Below are positions 34,356 through 42,873 of a stretch of 64,000 bases of DNA, piece by piece. A program made the translations under genes and the position numbers. The DNA lies in assembly GCF_025602895.1 (NCBI RefSeq), contig NW_026516205.1, positions 496,001 to 560,000 on the forward strand. The letters are read 5' to 3'. Below the pieces are notes generated by a model. The model was not told where the DNA came from. It ran no database searches and saw nothing but the letters and a program-made list of their open reading frames with translations. This DNA is from Polychytrium aggregatum (taxonomy: Eukaryota > Chytridiomycota > Chytridiomycetes > Polychytriales). The first letter of the stretch is position 1. Each line of letters begins with the position of its first letter.

Positions 34356-34936
34356 TGTCATGAACACCCTCTGCCTTTGCCCACTCCCTTCCTTTACCCT
34401 TGCCCTTTCCTTTCTGTTTGCCTGTCTTAGTGCTTTCCCTTCCTTCTGTTTGTTTGTTTCCCGCGCTGTGCTGCCTTGTTGTCTTACCGCAAGCACGCGC
34501 GCTGCCTGTGTTCCGTTCCCGCTCCCTTGCTGTTGGTCATGGGTTACGCCCACGACGCCGCCTCGACGCCGCCTGACGCCTTGGCGCCGCCAAGCCGCCG
34601 CCACTGACGCCCGCTGACTCACGGATCCCGAGTCACGGCCGCCACCTGCTTCGCTCGCTGCTTCGCCCTCCCCGCCGCTGCTTCGCTCCTGCCCCCTCGC
34701 TCTGCAGCGTCGATCCTTGGCGCTCGCATAAATAGCCCTCCGACCAGCCTCTGTCTTTTGCCTTCGTCTTGCCACTTTGTATTTTTAGTATCCTAAGCCT
34801 TGGATCTAGAATAAAACTTTGGCTTCACACTTGACACTCTGTGTCCCAGTCCAGTCCCCGCTCCTCTCCCTACGTTCGAGTCTTGCATTAGGACTCTTGC
34901 GCACTTCCCTGCTTGCCCCGTTGTCCAGTCTTGACA
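34356..34936 (+). repeat. C 3' LTR
   Basis: This 581-bp LTR has the same length as the 5' copy and no difference in the stretches compared. Right after it, the second CCGGC copy returns to the A2 leader. Confidence 0.94.
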
Positions 34937-34980
34937 CCGGCCTTTCTTCTTCTTTCGCCTCTCTTTCCCTCGTCGATCCG

Positions 34981-35934
34981 ATGGCTGAGCCTGCTGCACC
35001 CCCGGCAGATCTCAATGCGTACCTGGCGCGCATGGAGGAGCGTATGAACGCCCTCATGACCCAGAACGCTGCTCTCCATCGTCAGATCCAAGATCTACAA
35101 GCTCCCGCCGCCGCTCCCCGCCAGGTCTACCAGGTGAACAAGCCCAAGGAGTTCCTAGGTTCCCGCGACGAGACGACGGCCTTCCTCGCCCAGTGCCACC
35201 TCGTCTTCCTCGCCGATCCTGCCTTCTTTGCGCCCGAGCGCCAGAAGGTCCTTTATGCCACCTCCTTCCTCCGCGGCGAAGCTTTCAAATGGTACGAGGC
35301 CGCCTTTTATATGGCCAACCGCTTCCCGGCTTCCTTCGCGGATTTTGAAGTTGCCCTCAAGTCGACCTTCGGTGAGGACACGGCCTCCTCGCAAGATAAG
35401 GCCTTGAACGACCTCAAACGCTTGGTCCAGCTCAAGTCCTGCCAAGCCTTCGCCACCCGCTTCGTCCAGCTCGCCGCCCGCGTCCAGACTGACGAACCCA
35501 CCAAGATGCACTTCTTCAAGGAGGGTTTGAAGTCTGAGGTCAAGTTCCACCTCATCGGTCTCCGCCCCGCTCCCGCTTCCTTGCCCGAGTTGATCAAGGC
35601 AGCGGTCGAGTACGACGATGCCCTCCATCGTCTCAAGGTCTCCTCCCGTTCCCAACCTCCTCCTCCTTCTTCTCGCTCTGCTCCCCATCACCACCATTCT
35701 CCCGCGCATGTTTCTTCTTCCTCCTCTTCTGCACCCACTCCCATGGACCTTGACTCTGTCTCGGTCCGCCCTGCTAAGCTCTCCGACGTCGAGAAAAAGC
35801 GACGTCGTGAGCAGGGTCTCTGCTTGTACTGCGGGGAAAAGTCTTGTCCCGGCAGTCGCGATGTTCAGCAGTGCCCGGTTCTGGTCAAACGGAACTCGGG
35901 AAATGCTCACAGCCGAGCAGCACCTCGCAAGTAA
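34981..35934 (+). CDS. gag: A2 Gag
   Basis: The same 317-residue protein as A1 Gag, starting MAEPAAPP. Element C inserted upstream, between the 5' LTR primer site and this ATG, so the LTR promoter is now 18.6 kb away. The adjacent C 3' LTR could act as a substitute promoter. The C-terminal Cys cluster and the GGGAAAT heptamer (35898-35904) are unchanged. Confidence 0.93.
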   Translation: MAEPAAPPADLNAYLARMEERMNALMTQNAALHRQIQDLQAPAAAPRQVYQVNKPKEFLGSRDETTAFLAQCHLVFLADPAFFAPERQKVLYATSFLRGEAFKWYEAAFYMANRFPASFADFEVALKSTFGEDTASSQDKALNDLKRLVQLKSCQAFATRFVQLAARVQTDEPTKMHFFKEGLKSEVKFHLIGLRPAPASLPELIKAAVEYDDALHRLKVSSRSQPPPPSSRSAPHHHHSPAHVSSSSSSAPTPMDLDSVSVRPAKLSDVEKKRRREQGLCLYCGEKSCPGSRDVQQCPVLVKRNSGNAHSRAAPRK

Positions 35935-38900
35935 GCGAGGTGGTCTGTTCGGCGATACGAACATCTTCCCCCTCTGACTCGTCACTATCGGACGATAAGC
36001 TTCTTCTTCCGGCCACTCTTATCGTCATGAGTCTTTCTGGCCCGGTCTCCATCTCCCTTTCTGTTTTTATTGATGATGGATGTTCCGCTCTTGCCCTCAT
36101 TGATCCTGCCTTTGCCGATCTCCATAAACTCTCTCTTATCCCTCTTTCTACTCCTTACTCCGTTTCCCTTGCTGATGGTTCTTCGGCCGGTTTCATTCGT
36201 TTCCAAACCGCGCCTTTGACTCTGACCATTGGTTCCCACACCGAGTCGATTTCTTTTCTTGTGACTCGACTCTCCACCACTCCCATCACTCTTGGTCTTC
36301 CCTGGATGCGCTTGCATAATCCAGTTGTTAATTGGAAGTCCCTCTCCCTTTCATTCTCCGATCCCTCTTGCCTTGCTGATGGACACATCCTCGCGGATGT
36401 CTCTGCTTCTTCCTTGGACACTCCGTCCGCTTCCGGCTCCTCGCCTCCCCCTTCGGGCACTTCGCCTTTGACTCCTCCTCCCTCCGGTCCTTCCCTTACA
36501 CCGGTTCCCTCCTTTGGCACTTCGCCTTCCCTTTCTTCCCGCCTTGACTCTGCTTCGCTTTCTGAAGAGCCAACGGCTTTATCTTCACCCGACATTGAGC
36601 TCGTTAATGCGGCGAGTCTTCTCCGTCTTGCACGGGAAGACAAGCTCGACATTTTCGCTGCCCAAATGGATATCCGTCCTCCTTCGCCGGAGACGTATCC
36701 TACGGTGTCGATAAGGTCCGTGCTCACGACGAAGGTGTATGCCGAGTCTGGCACCCCTGTTGACTCTCGAGGCGTCCCACTCAAATACAATGAGTTTGGC
36801 GACGTTTTCAGCCTCAAGTCTGACCCTCCTTCTTCCTTGCCTCCTCATCGTCCGTATGACTTGTCCATTGAGTTTGTACGGACCGAGGATGGAAAGGAAC
36901 CTCGTTTGCCAAAGCCGGGGAAAGTCTATCCTTTGTCCCCGGCCGAGGAATCTGCTCTTTCGGAGTATCTGACCAACGCCCTCGCACGTGGTTGGATCTC
37001 CAAATCCTCTTCTCCCGTTGGTGCTCCCTGCTTCTTCGTGAAGAAGCCCAATGGTGGTCTTCGCCTTTGCGTCGACTACCGAGGCCTCAATGCCATCACG
37101 AAGAAGAACCGTTACCCACTTCCCCTCTTCCAGGATCTTCTGGATAAACTTTCTTCTGCCCGCGTCTTCTCACACCTCGACCTTCCTGATGCTTACCACT
37201 TGGTTCGTGTCAAGAAGGGCGATGAGTGGAAGACTGCTTTTGTTTGCAAATCTGGCTCATTTGAGTACAATGTTATCCCCTTTGGTCTTTCGAATGCCCC
37301 CGCTGCTTTTCAGTTTTTTATGAACGACATCTTCTCGGACCTCCTTGGTGTCTGTGTTGTCATTTATCTTGACGACATCCTGATCTTCTCAAAAGATCCC
37401 CAGGAGCATGAGGAGCATGTTAAGCTTGTTCTCTCTCGCCTTCGTGAACACTCCCTTAAGGTCAATCCGGCCAAGTGTTCTTTTGACCTTTCTGAAGTTG
37501 ACTTTCTCGGCATGATCATTTCTGCCGATGGCATCAAAATGGACCCTGCCAAGGTCGAGGCCGTTTCCCTTTGGCCTGTTCCCTCTTCTGCTCGCGATAT
37601 CCAAGTCTTTATTGGTTTCGCAAACTTTTACCGCCGCTTCGTCAAGGACTTTTCCGCACTTGCTCGTCCTTTGACTTCCCTCACTACCAAATCCTCCACC
37701 TTCTCTTGGTCTCCCGAGGCCCAAGAGGCTTTTGATTCTCTTAAACTTTCCTTCACTTCCGCACCTATTCTTCGATACTTTGATTTCTCTAAACCCGCTG
37801 TCATCGAGCCCGATGCTTCTGACTTTGCTTTGGGTGCCGTCCTTTCTCAGTTTGACCCTGACGGCGCTCTTCACCCCGTTGCTTTTCACTCTCGGCAATT
37901 CCGTCCCGCCGAGGTGAATTATGACACTCACGACAAAGAGCTCCTCGCCATTGTCGATTCCTTTACCGCCTGGCGTCATTACTTGATGGCTGCCGACCCT
38001 GATATTCCCACTCTTGTTTTCTCTGATCATCAGAACCTTACCCGGTTCACTGCCGCTTCTCAACTTTCTCGCCGCCAGTTCCGGTGGGCCCAATTCCTTT
38101 CTGACTTTGCTTTTCGCATTTACCACCGCCCTGGTCGTCTCAACACCAAAGCCGATGCTCTCAGTCGCCGTTCTGACTTTGAGATAAAGCCTGGTGACTC
38201 CCTCCACTCCACCAACTTCCTTCAGCTGTTCGAGTCTATTTCTCTCGACAGCATCACTGTTATCGGCTCGAATCCCGACTTTCTTTCCGAGATTCGAGCT
38301 GCCACCCTTTCTTGTTCCCTCCTTTCTGACTTTAACGCCAAACGTCTTGATGGCGATTACTCCTTCCGTGACGGTCTCCTTTACTTTAAAGACCTGATCG
38401 TTGTCCCTTCCCCCGAGCTCCAGCTCAAAGTGTTTGAGCAACGTCACTGCTCCGCTGCCGCTGGTCACTTTGGTCTTGCCAAGACCGTTGAGCTCGTCTC
38501 CCGGGACTTTCACTGGCCCCGGCTTCGTAAGTCTGTGCGTCGCTTCATTGCTAATTGTGAAGCGTGCCAGCGAGCCAAGCCGTCCCGTCACTCCCCTTAT
38601 GGTTTACTTCATCCTCTCCCCGTTCCTTCCGAACGTTGGTGGGACCTGTCGATGGACTTCATCACGGATCTCCCACCTTCGAACGGTTTTGACTCGATCT
38701 TCGTGGTTAAGGACCGCCTGTCCAAACAAGCACACTTTGTGCCCACCACGAAGACGGTTACAGGCGAGCAAACCGCCGAACTCTTCCTCTCCCACATCTT
38801 CCGCTTGCATGGTTGTCCCCGGTCTATTGTTTCGGACCGAGGAACTCAGTTTACTTCGGCCTTCTGGAGGCGCTTCAATGAGCTTCTGAAGACGAAGATT

Positions 38901-39722
38901 TCCCTTTCTTCTGCCTTCCACCCCGAGACCGACGGTTCGACCGAGGTTCTCAACCAGGTCATCGAGCAGTATTTGCGTATCCATTGCAATTACCTGCAAG
39001 ACGACTGGACCCTTCACCTTCCCCTTGCCGAGTTCACTTACAACAACTCGGAAAACACCTCCACTGGCATGACTCCCTTCTTTGCAGTCCATGGCCATCA
39101 CCCCATTTTCGATCCCTCTATCATTCGTGATCCCTCTGTTGTGCCCTCTGCCGAAGAACGTGTCGACCGACTTCAGACCGTTCTCGAGGATCTCAAGGCC
39201 AACCTCCGGGTTGCCCAAGAGTCCTACACTGTGCAGGCCAACAAATCCCGTCTCCCCACTCCCGACATCTCCGTTGGCGACCTCGTTTTTCTGGATCGTC
39301 GCCACATTCGCACCCTTCGTCCCTCCAACAAGCTTGACCAGAAAAAGCTTGGCCCCTTTAAAGTTCTTCGCCGCATCAACCCCGTTGCCTTTGAGCTTAA
39401 ACTCCCTTCCACACTTAAAGTTCACCCCGTTTTCCATGTATCCCTCCTTGAACCCCGAACGAAGGACATTGTTCCCGAGTTCACCCAACCAGAACCACCT
39501 CCCATTCTTGTTAACTCCCAGGAAGAGTTTGAGGTCGAGACTGTTCTCGATTCTCGGCTCTTCCGTGGTCGCTTACAGTACTTGGTTCAGTGGAAGGGCT
39601 ATTCCGAGACTGACCGGTCTTGGGAGCCCGCTGCCAATGTTTCCCACGCCACTGATCTTGTTGCTGACTTCCACCTTCGCTATCCCTCAAAGCCGAAGGC
39701 GACGTCCGGAGTTCGTCGCTAA
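35898..39722 (+). CDS. pol: A2 Pol
   Basis: The open Pol frame enters from Gag at 35898-35904. Domains and motifs are as in A1 Pol, including the unusual protease active-site IDDGCSA near 36077. RT YLDD is near 37369, integrase near 38440-39000, and the chromodomain near 39520-39620. It ends TSGVRR followed by the polypurine tract and the 3' LTR. It is complete. Confidence 0.95.
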   Translation, partial: GKCSQPSSTSQVSEVVCSAIRTSSPSDSSLSDDKLLLPATLIVMSLSGPVSISLSVFIDDGCSALALIDPAFADLHKLSLIPLSTPYSVSLADGSSAGFIRFQTAPLTLTIGSHTESISFLVTRLSTTPITLGLPWMRLHNPVVNWKSLSLSFSDPSCLADGHILADVSASSLDTPSASGSSPPPSGTSPLTPPPSGPSLTPVPSFGTSPSLSSRLDSASLSEEPTALSSPDIELVNAASLLRLAREDKLDIFAAQMDIRPPSPETYPTVSIRSVLTTKVYAESGTPVDSRGVPLKYNEFGDVFSLKSDPPSSLPPHRPYDLSIEFVRTEDGKEPRLPKPGKVYPLSPAEESALSEYLTNALARGWISKSSSPVGAPCFFVKKPNGGLRLCVDYRGLNAITKKNRYPLPLFQDLLDKLSSARVFSHLDLPDAYHLVRVKKGDEWKTAFVCKSGSFEYNVIPFGLSNAPAAFQFFMNDIFSDLLGVCVVIYLDDILIFSKDPQEHEEHVKLVLSRLREHSLKVNPAKCSFDLSEVDFLGMIISADGIKMDPAKVEAVSLWPVPSSARDIQVFIGFANFYRRFVKDFSALARPLTSLTTKSSTFSWSPEAQEAFDSLKLSFTSAPILRYFDFSKPAVIEPDASDFALGAVLSQFDPDGALHPVAFHSRQFRPAEVNYDTHDKELLAIVDSFTAWRHYLMAADPDIPTLVFSDHQNLTRFTAASQLSRRQFRWAQFLSDFAFRIYHRPGRLNTKADALSRRSDFEIKPGDSLHSTNFLQLFESISLDSITVIGSNPDFLSEIRAATLSCSLLSDFNAKRLDGDYSFRDGLLYFKDLIVVPSPELQLKVFEQRHCSAAAGHFGLAKTVELVSRDFHWPRLRKSVRRFIANCEACQRAKPSRHSPYGLLHPLPVPSERWWDLSMDFITDLPPSNGFDSIFVVKDRLSKQAHFVPTTKTVTGEQTAELFLSHIFRLHGCPRSIVSDRGTQFTSAFWRRFNELLKTKISLSSAFHPETDGSTEVLNQVIEQYLRIHCNYLQDDWTLHLPLAEFTYNNSENTSTGMTPFFAVHGHHPIFDPSIIRDPSVVPSAEERVDRLQTVLEDLKANLRVAQESYTVQANKSRLPTPDISVGDLVFLDRRHIRTLRPSNKLDQKKLGPFKVLRRINPVAFELKLPSTLKVHPVFHVSLLEPRTKDIVPEFTQPEPPPILVNSQEEFEVETVLDSRLFRGRLQYLVQWKGYSETDRSWEPAANVSHATDLVADFHLRYPSKPKATSGVRR

Positions 39723-39734
39723 GGAAGGGGATGA

Positions 39735-40525
39735 TGTTAGGGATAGCTCCTGCTTGTTCTCCACTTTGACTGCACACTTGGCTATTCTTTTGCCTTTCTG
39801 TTTGTTTGTGTGTAGCCTTGCAGTTCCCCTCCGATTTTCCGCCTTTTGCCTGTCTTTTCCGCTCCTTCCGCACTTCCGTTTTCCCGCGCTGCTCCGCTTC
39901 CTTTGTCTTCTTCGCACGCGCCGGTTTGTTTGTGCACGCGCCTTGCTGCGATTGGTTGCAATTCGGCTGCCGGTCATGTGTCCCCCCACCGGTGACTCAT
40001 GACCTGCCTGACCGCCCCGATCTCTTGTTCATCTCGCATGCATTTGCCCCAACCTTATACTTGACCAATCCGCTTCTTGGACGTTGAGTCACATTGCTTC
40101 GCCTTTGCACGTTTCTCCTGCCAGGTGCTTCGCTTTTGCTTGCGCCTCTCTCGCTTTGGTTCTCTGCCTGTCTCGGTGGTCCTTCTCGGCCCTCGTTCGT
40201 GCATCGCCCCCTTCGCCCTGCTCGATCGCCCACTTTTCCCTCCCTTGGCCGCCCTTCGCTGCCAAGTCCGGACTTGTCTATAAATAGCCTGACCCCCGCG
40301 ATGTGTAGTCGAACCTTAGCGTTCAAAATAGGACTAAATAAAGTGCCTTCTACTTTATTCTCTGAGTGTTCCTCACGTCTCATTTCGAGACAAGTCTTAT
40401 CTTGAACGGATCTTTGCTTCCCTCGCTCCCTCTCCGAGTCCACTTCGGACTCTACCCTTGCTTTCCCTGAGCTCACTTCGAGCTCACTTCTTCTTTTGCC
40501 GTTGAGTCCCCTTTGGACTCTAACA
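39735..40525 (+). repeat. A2 3' LTR
   Basis: This 791-bp LTR has the same length as 15518-16308 and, as far as compared, the same sequence. It is followed by the GGCAG duplication and the continuation of B2. Confidence 0.95.
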
Positions 40526-40704
40526 GGCAGGCGGCTTGCGCCACCATGCACCTCTCGCACGACGCACAACACTTGGTTTGTTTCTCCTTCGGGGGAGGGG
40601 GCGAGGTGAACTTCCTCTGGAGACGCGTGGACTGCATTGAGCAATCCACGGCGTTGGTCTCCTACTAGGGCTCCAGAGCCACCTAGTAGGGTCGGCCGTT
40701 TCCC
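40526..40704 (-). CDS. pol: B2 Pol, N-terminal part
   Basis: The first ~58 Pol codons after the slip site at 40698-40704 (GKRPTLLGG onward) lie here. The rest is at 11774-15517 beyond the A2 insertion. The sequence is the same as B1 at 3530-3708. Confidence 0.9.
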
Positions 40705-41504
40705 GACTTCATGGGGCACTCCTTGGCCTGGTGTCCCGGTCGGTGACAGAAGAAGCAGGAACCATGGCGGAGGTCCTCCTGCTTCTGTCTGTCCTTGGGG
40801 GAGACAGTGGCAGCTTGCTGGAACCGGGAGCGGGGAGGGCCACGAGCCTCCATGGCGTTGACGTCAACGTCCATGGGCTCAGGCATGGGTCTTGCGGGCG
40901 GGGCCGGGCGAGGCGGACGGGCTGGGACGTGATGAGACCGATGGCCGCCTGCCAGCTGCGGGTAGAACTGGCGGCCATGGTACTGGACGTTGTCGAGGTT
41001 CTCGGCAACGTCCATCATCACGTCCAGGGACTTGCGGGCATCAGGGTTGCTGGCGATGTACTCTCTGATCTTGGGCTTGAGGCCCTTCTGGAAGAGGTAC
41101 ATCGCATCAGCAGAGCCCAGCTCCTCAATCTGGGAGGAGAGGTCTTCAAACTCCTCGATGTAGCGGGTCACAGAACCACGCTGCACGAGAGAGTATAGCT
41201 TGTCACGGGCAATGAGTTCAGCATTGGGGCTGCCGAAGCGGCGACGGAGGCGGTCCTTGAAGTCGTCAAACACACCTTCGCTCTGCTCGTCGAACCCTTG
41301 GCGGCGGTACCAACGGTACGCCTGGTCCTTTAAGCAGAGCTTGGCGGCGACGATGTGGTGGGTGGGGGCGACTTGGGCAGCATCGAGGTAGTCCTCGAGT
41401 TGCTGCAGCCAGTCCTCCACCGAGGAGGAGCGGCTCTTCCCAGTAAACACTGGGGCACGGAAGGTCTTGAGGAAGGCTTCCGGAAGTGGGCGGGGGTTGC
41501 TCAT
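40683..41504 (-). CDS. gag: B2 Gag
   Basis: A 273-residue Gag identical in layout to the B1 copy: capsid core, Pro-rich linker and CCHC knuckle ([14 protein letters not shown]). It ends SGNGRPY over the slippery heptamer at 40698-40704. It lies 122 bases inside the 5' LTR and is intact. Confidence 0.94.
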   Translation of the reverse strand: MSNPRPLPEAFLKTFRAPVFTGKSRSSSVEDWLQQLEDYLDAAQVAPTHHIVAAKLCLKDQAYRWYRRQGFDEQSEGVFDDFKDRLRRRFGSPNAELIARDKLYSLVQRGSVTRYIEEFEDLSSQIEELGSADAMYLFQKGLKPKIREYIASNPDARKSLDVMMDVAENLDNVQYHGRQFYPQLAGGHRSHHVPARPPRPAPPARPMPEPMDVDVNAMEARGPPRSRFQQAATVSPKDRQKQEDLRHGSCFFCHRPGHQAKECPMKSGNGRPY

Positions 41505-41626
41505 GGCAGGGGCAGGCTCCAGGGACAGAGAGGAGAGTCGGTCGGCAAGAGAGGCGGGATCCAGCTTGAGGATCTAGAAAGAGGACAAACAGGACGAAAA
41601 CAAGACGAGGATTTCCGATGCTACCA

Positions 41627-41935
41627 TGTAACGTCCACTACTGGGACGTTGGGGCAAGACGGGGAGGGAGGGGGTACAAGACAAGACAGGACAGGGCAGA
41701 ACAGGGCGGTGCTAGGCTACTCTAGCGGACGGGTGAGCTCGGGAAGCACTTACGTTTATTCACGATAAAACCGAACTCCAGACAAACGGGGGGAACGGGG
41801 GCAACCCGCAGGTATACCCTGCGGTGGCCTGCCTGCGGTGCGTGAAAACGCAAAGCGCAGCACAGGTCACGACCCACTGCGCCGCGCAGTACGCGCAGTA
41901 CGCGCAGCACAGCGTCGGAGATACCATCTCCTACA
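41627..41935 (-). promoter_or_regulatory. B2 5' LTR and tRNA-type primer site
   Basis: A 309-bp LTR whose minus-strand inner side begins TGGTAGC (41620-41626). To the right is AGCC (41936-41939), the second copy of the target duplication, then the Cys/His-rich gene. Unlike A, C and D, no segment of this LTR is complementary to its primer site. Confidence 0.93.
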
Positions 41936-42074
41936 AGCCTGGTTTGGTGCAATGGACATTGCACTTGAGGCCGGTCTGGACAGCGCGGCCGGGGCAGCGA
42001 GTGCCATCTTCGAGGACTTCGGCGCAACGAAGGGAGCGCAGAGGGACAGCGGAAGAGGCGGAAGGAGTAGACAT
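41936..42074 (-). pseudogene. Cys/His-rich virus-like protein, 5' part
   Basis: The N terminus (MSTPSASS) and first Cys/His module (CAEVLEDGTRC, then CNVH; C-x9-C-x10-C-x2-H) of the gene continued at 10748-11455. An earlier in-frame ATG lies at 42119. The short Ser/Pro-rich N terminus and the module match the layout of the SET protein at 44389, suggesting related architectures. Confidence 0.75.
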
Positions 42075-42873
42075 GTCTGTGTTTGAATGGAAAGTGGGTG
42101 TGTCAGTGACTGGGATCATGTCAGCATCCTACAGTGTGCGTGGGAGAGCACGAACCTGGAGTAAGTCGTAGAGCGTAGTCGCTTGTAGTGAAGTAGGTCG
42201 TAGTCGAGTAGAGACTGGTGAGGATGAAAACTTCGATGCGGGAGACAGCGGCCTATTTATCATCGGCCAGCCAGATACCCTCCGTGCGCCTCGGAGTATG
42301 TGGTCTCCACCCAAATCAAATCACATCAAGGAGAAAAAACCCAACGGCAAGGAAAAAAAGCAAGTACCCTCTCGAGTGGTGCATTGGACGACAAGCCAGG
42401 GACACTCGAAGGAGCCGCATGCATCATGCGGACTACCCCAAACGGCATGGGATGTGTTTGTCGTCGCCAGAGAACAAGATCCGCAGAAAATCATGCTGCG
42501 CCGCATCCTCCCGAGTGGTGTGATGGGAGACAAGAACGGGACACTCGAAGGAGCCGCATGCATCATGAGGGCTGCCCCAAACGGATCGGATGAAGGTATT
42601 TGTCACTGAGGATGGCAAACCCTATCTTTTTTTTGCACCATATGATTCTCTCTGGGGCGTCCATCAAGGAGAAAGCCTCGCTATCGATTTTGAAACAAAC
42701 CCCAGCCAATCGACATGTCCCATGCGCACGCAGGCAGCGGACGCACCCCCCGATGATAAAAGGACACCCGTTCCCTCCGTCTCCGACGCAACCGCACCTC
42801 ACCGCACCCACCCTCTCCAGTGCTTTCCTACGACTTACACACTACACTCTACTATATACATTCTACATTCACT
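42075..42873. other. Divergent intergenic region with an imperfect direct repeat
   Basis: This separates the minus-strand Cys/His-rich gene from the plus-strand F-box-like gene. It holds an imperfect direct repeat of about 75-80 bases (42372-42451 and 42512-42585) sharing gacactcgaaggagccgcat. A ctatataca sequence lies about 25 bases before the F-box-like ATG and may be a TATA element. No gene is supported. Confidence 0.6.

Larger units (their letters stand above)
16341..34936 (+). mobile_element. Retrotransposon C with nested insertions
   Basis: LTRs of 581 bp (TGTCATG to CTTGACA) lie at 16341-16921 and 34356-34936. The target duplication is CCGGC (16336-16340, 34937-34941). Its own sequence is 16341-20570 and 32904-34936; element D lies between. 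It is the only family C copy here. Confidence 0.95.
15518..40525 (+). mobile_element. Retrotransposon A2 (family A) with nested insertions
   Basis: LTRs of 791 bp lie at 15518-16308 and 39735-40525 and the target duplication is GGCAG (15513-15517, 40526-40530). Its own sequence is 15518-16340 and 34942-40525; the rest is element C and its contents, inserted in the leader between LTR and gag. Apart from that insertion its gag and pol are open. Confidence 0.95.
11456..41935 (-). mobile_element. Retrotransposon B2 (family B) with nested insertions
   Basis: A complete family B element, with its own sequence split at 15517/40526. LTRs of 309 bp lie at 11456-11764 and 41627-41935. The target duplication is AGCC (11452-11455 and 41936-41939). 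It disrupts the Cys/His-rich gene. A2, with everything inside it, was inserted between the protease-upstream region and the Gag-Pol junction, duplicating GGCAG. Confidence 0.95.
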
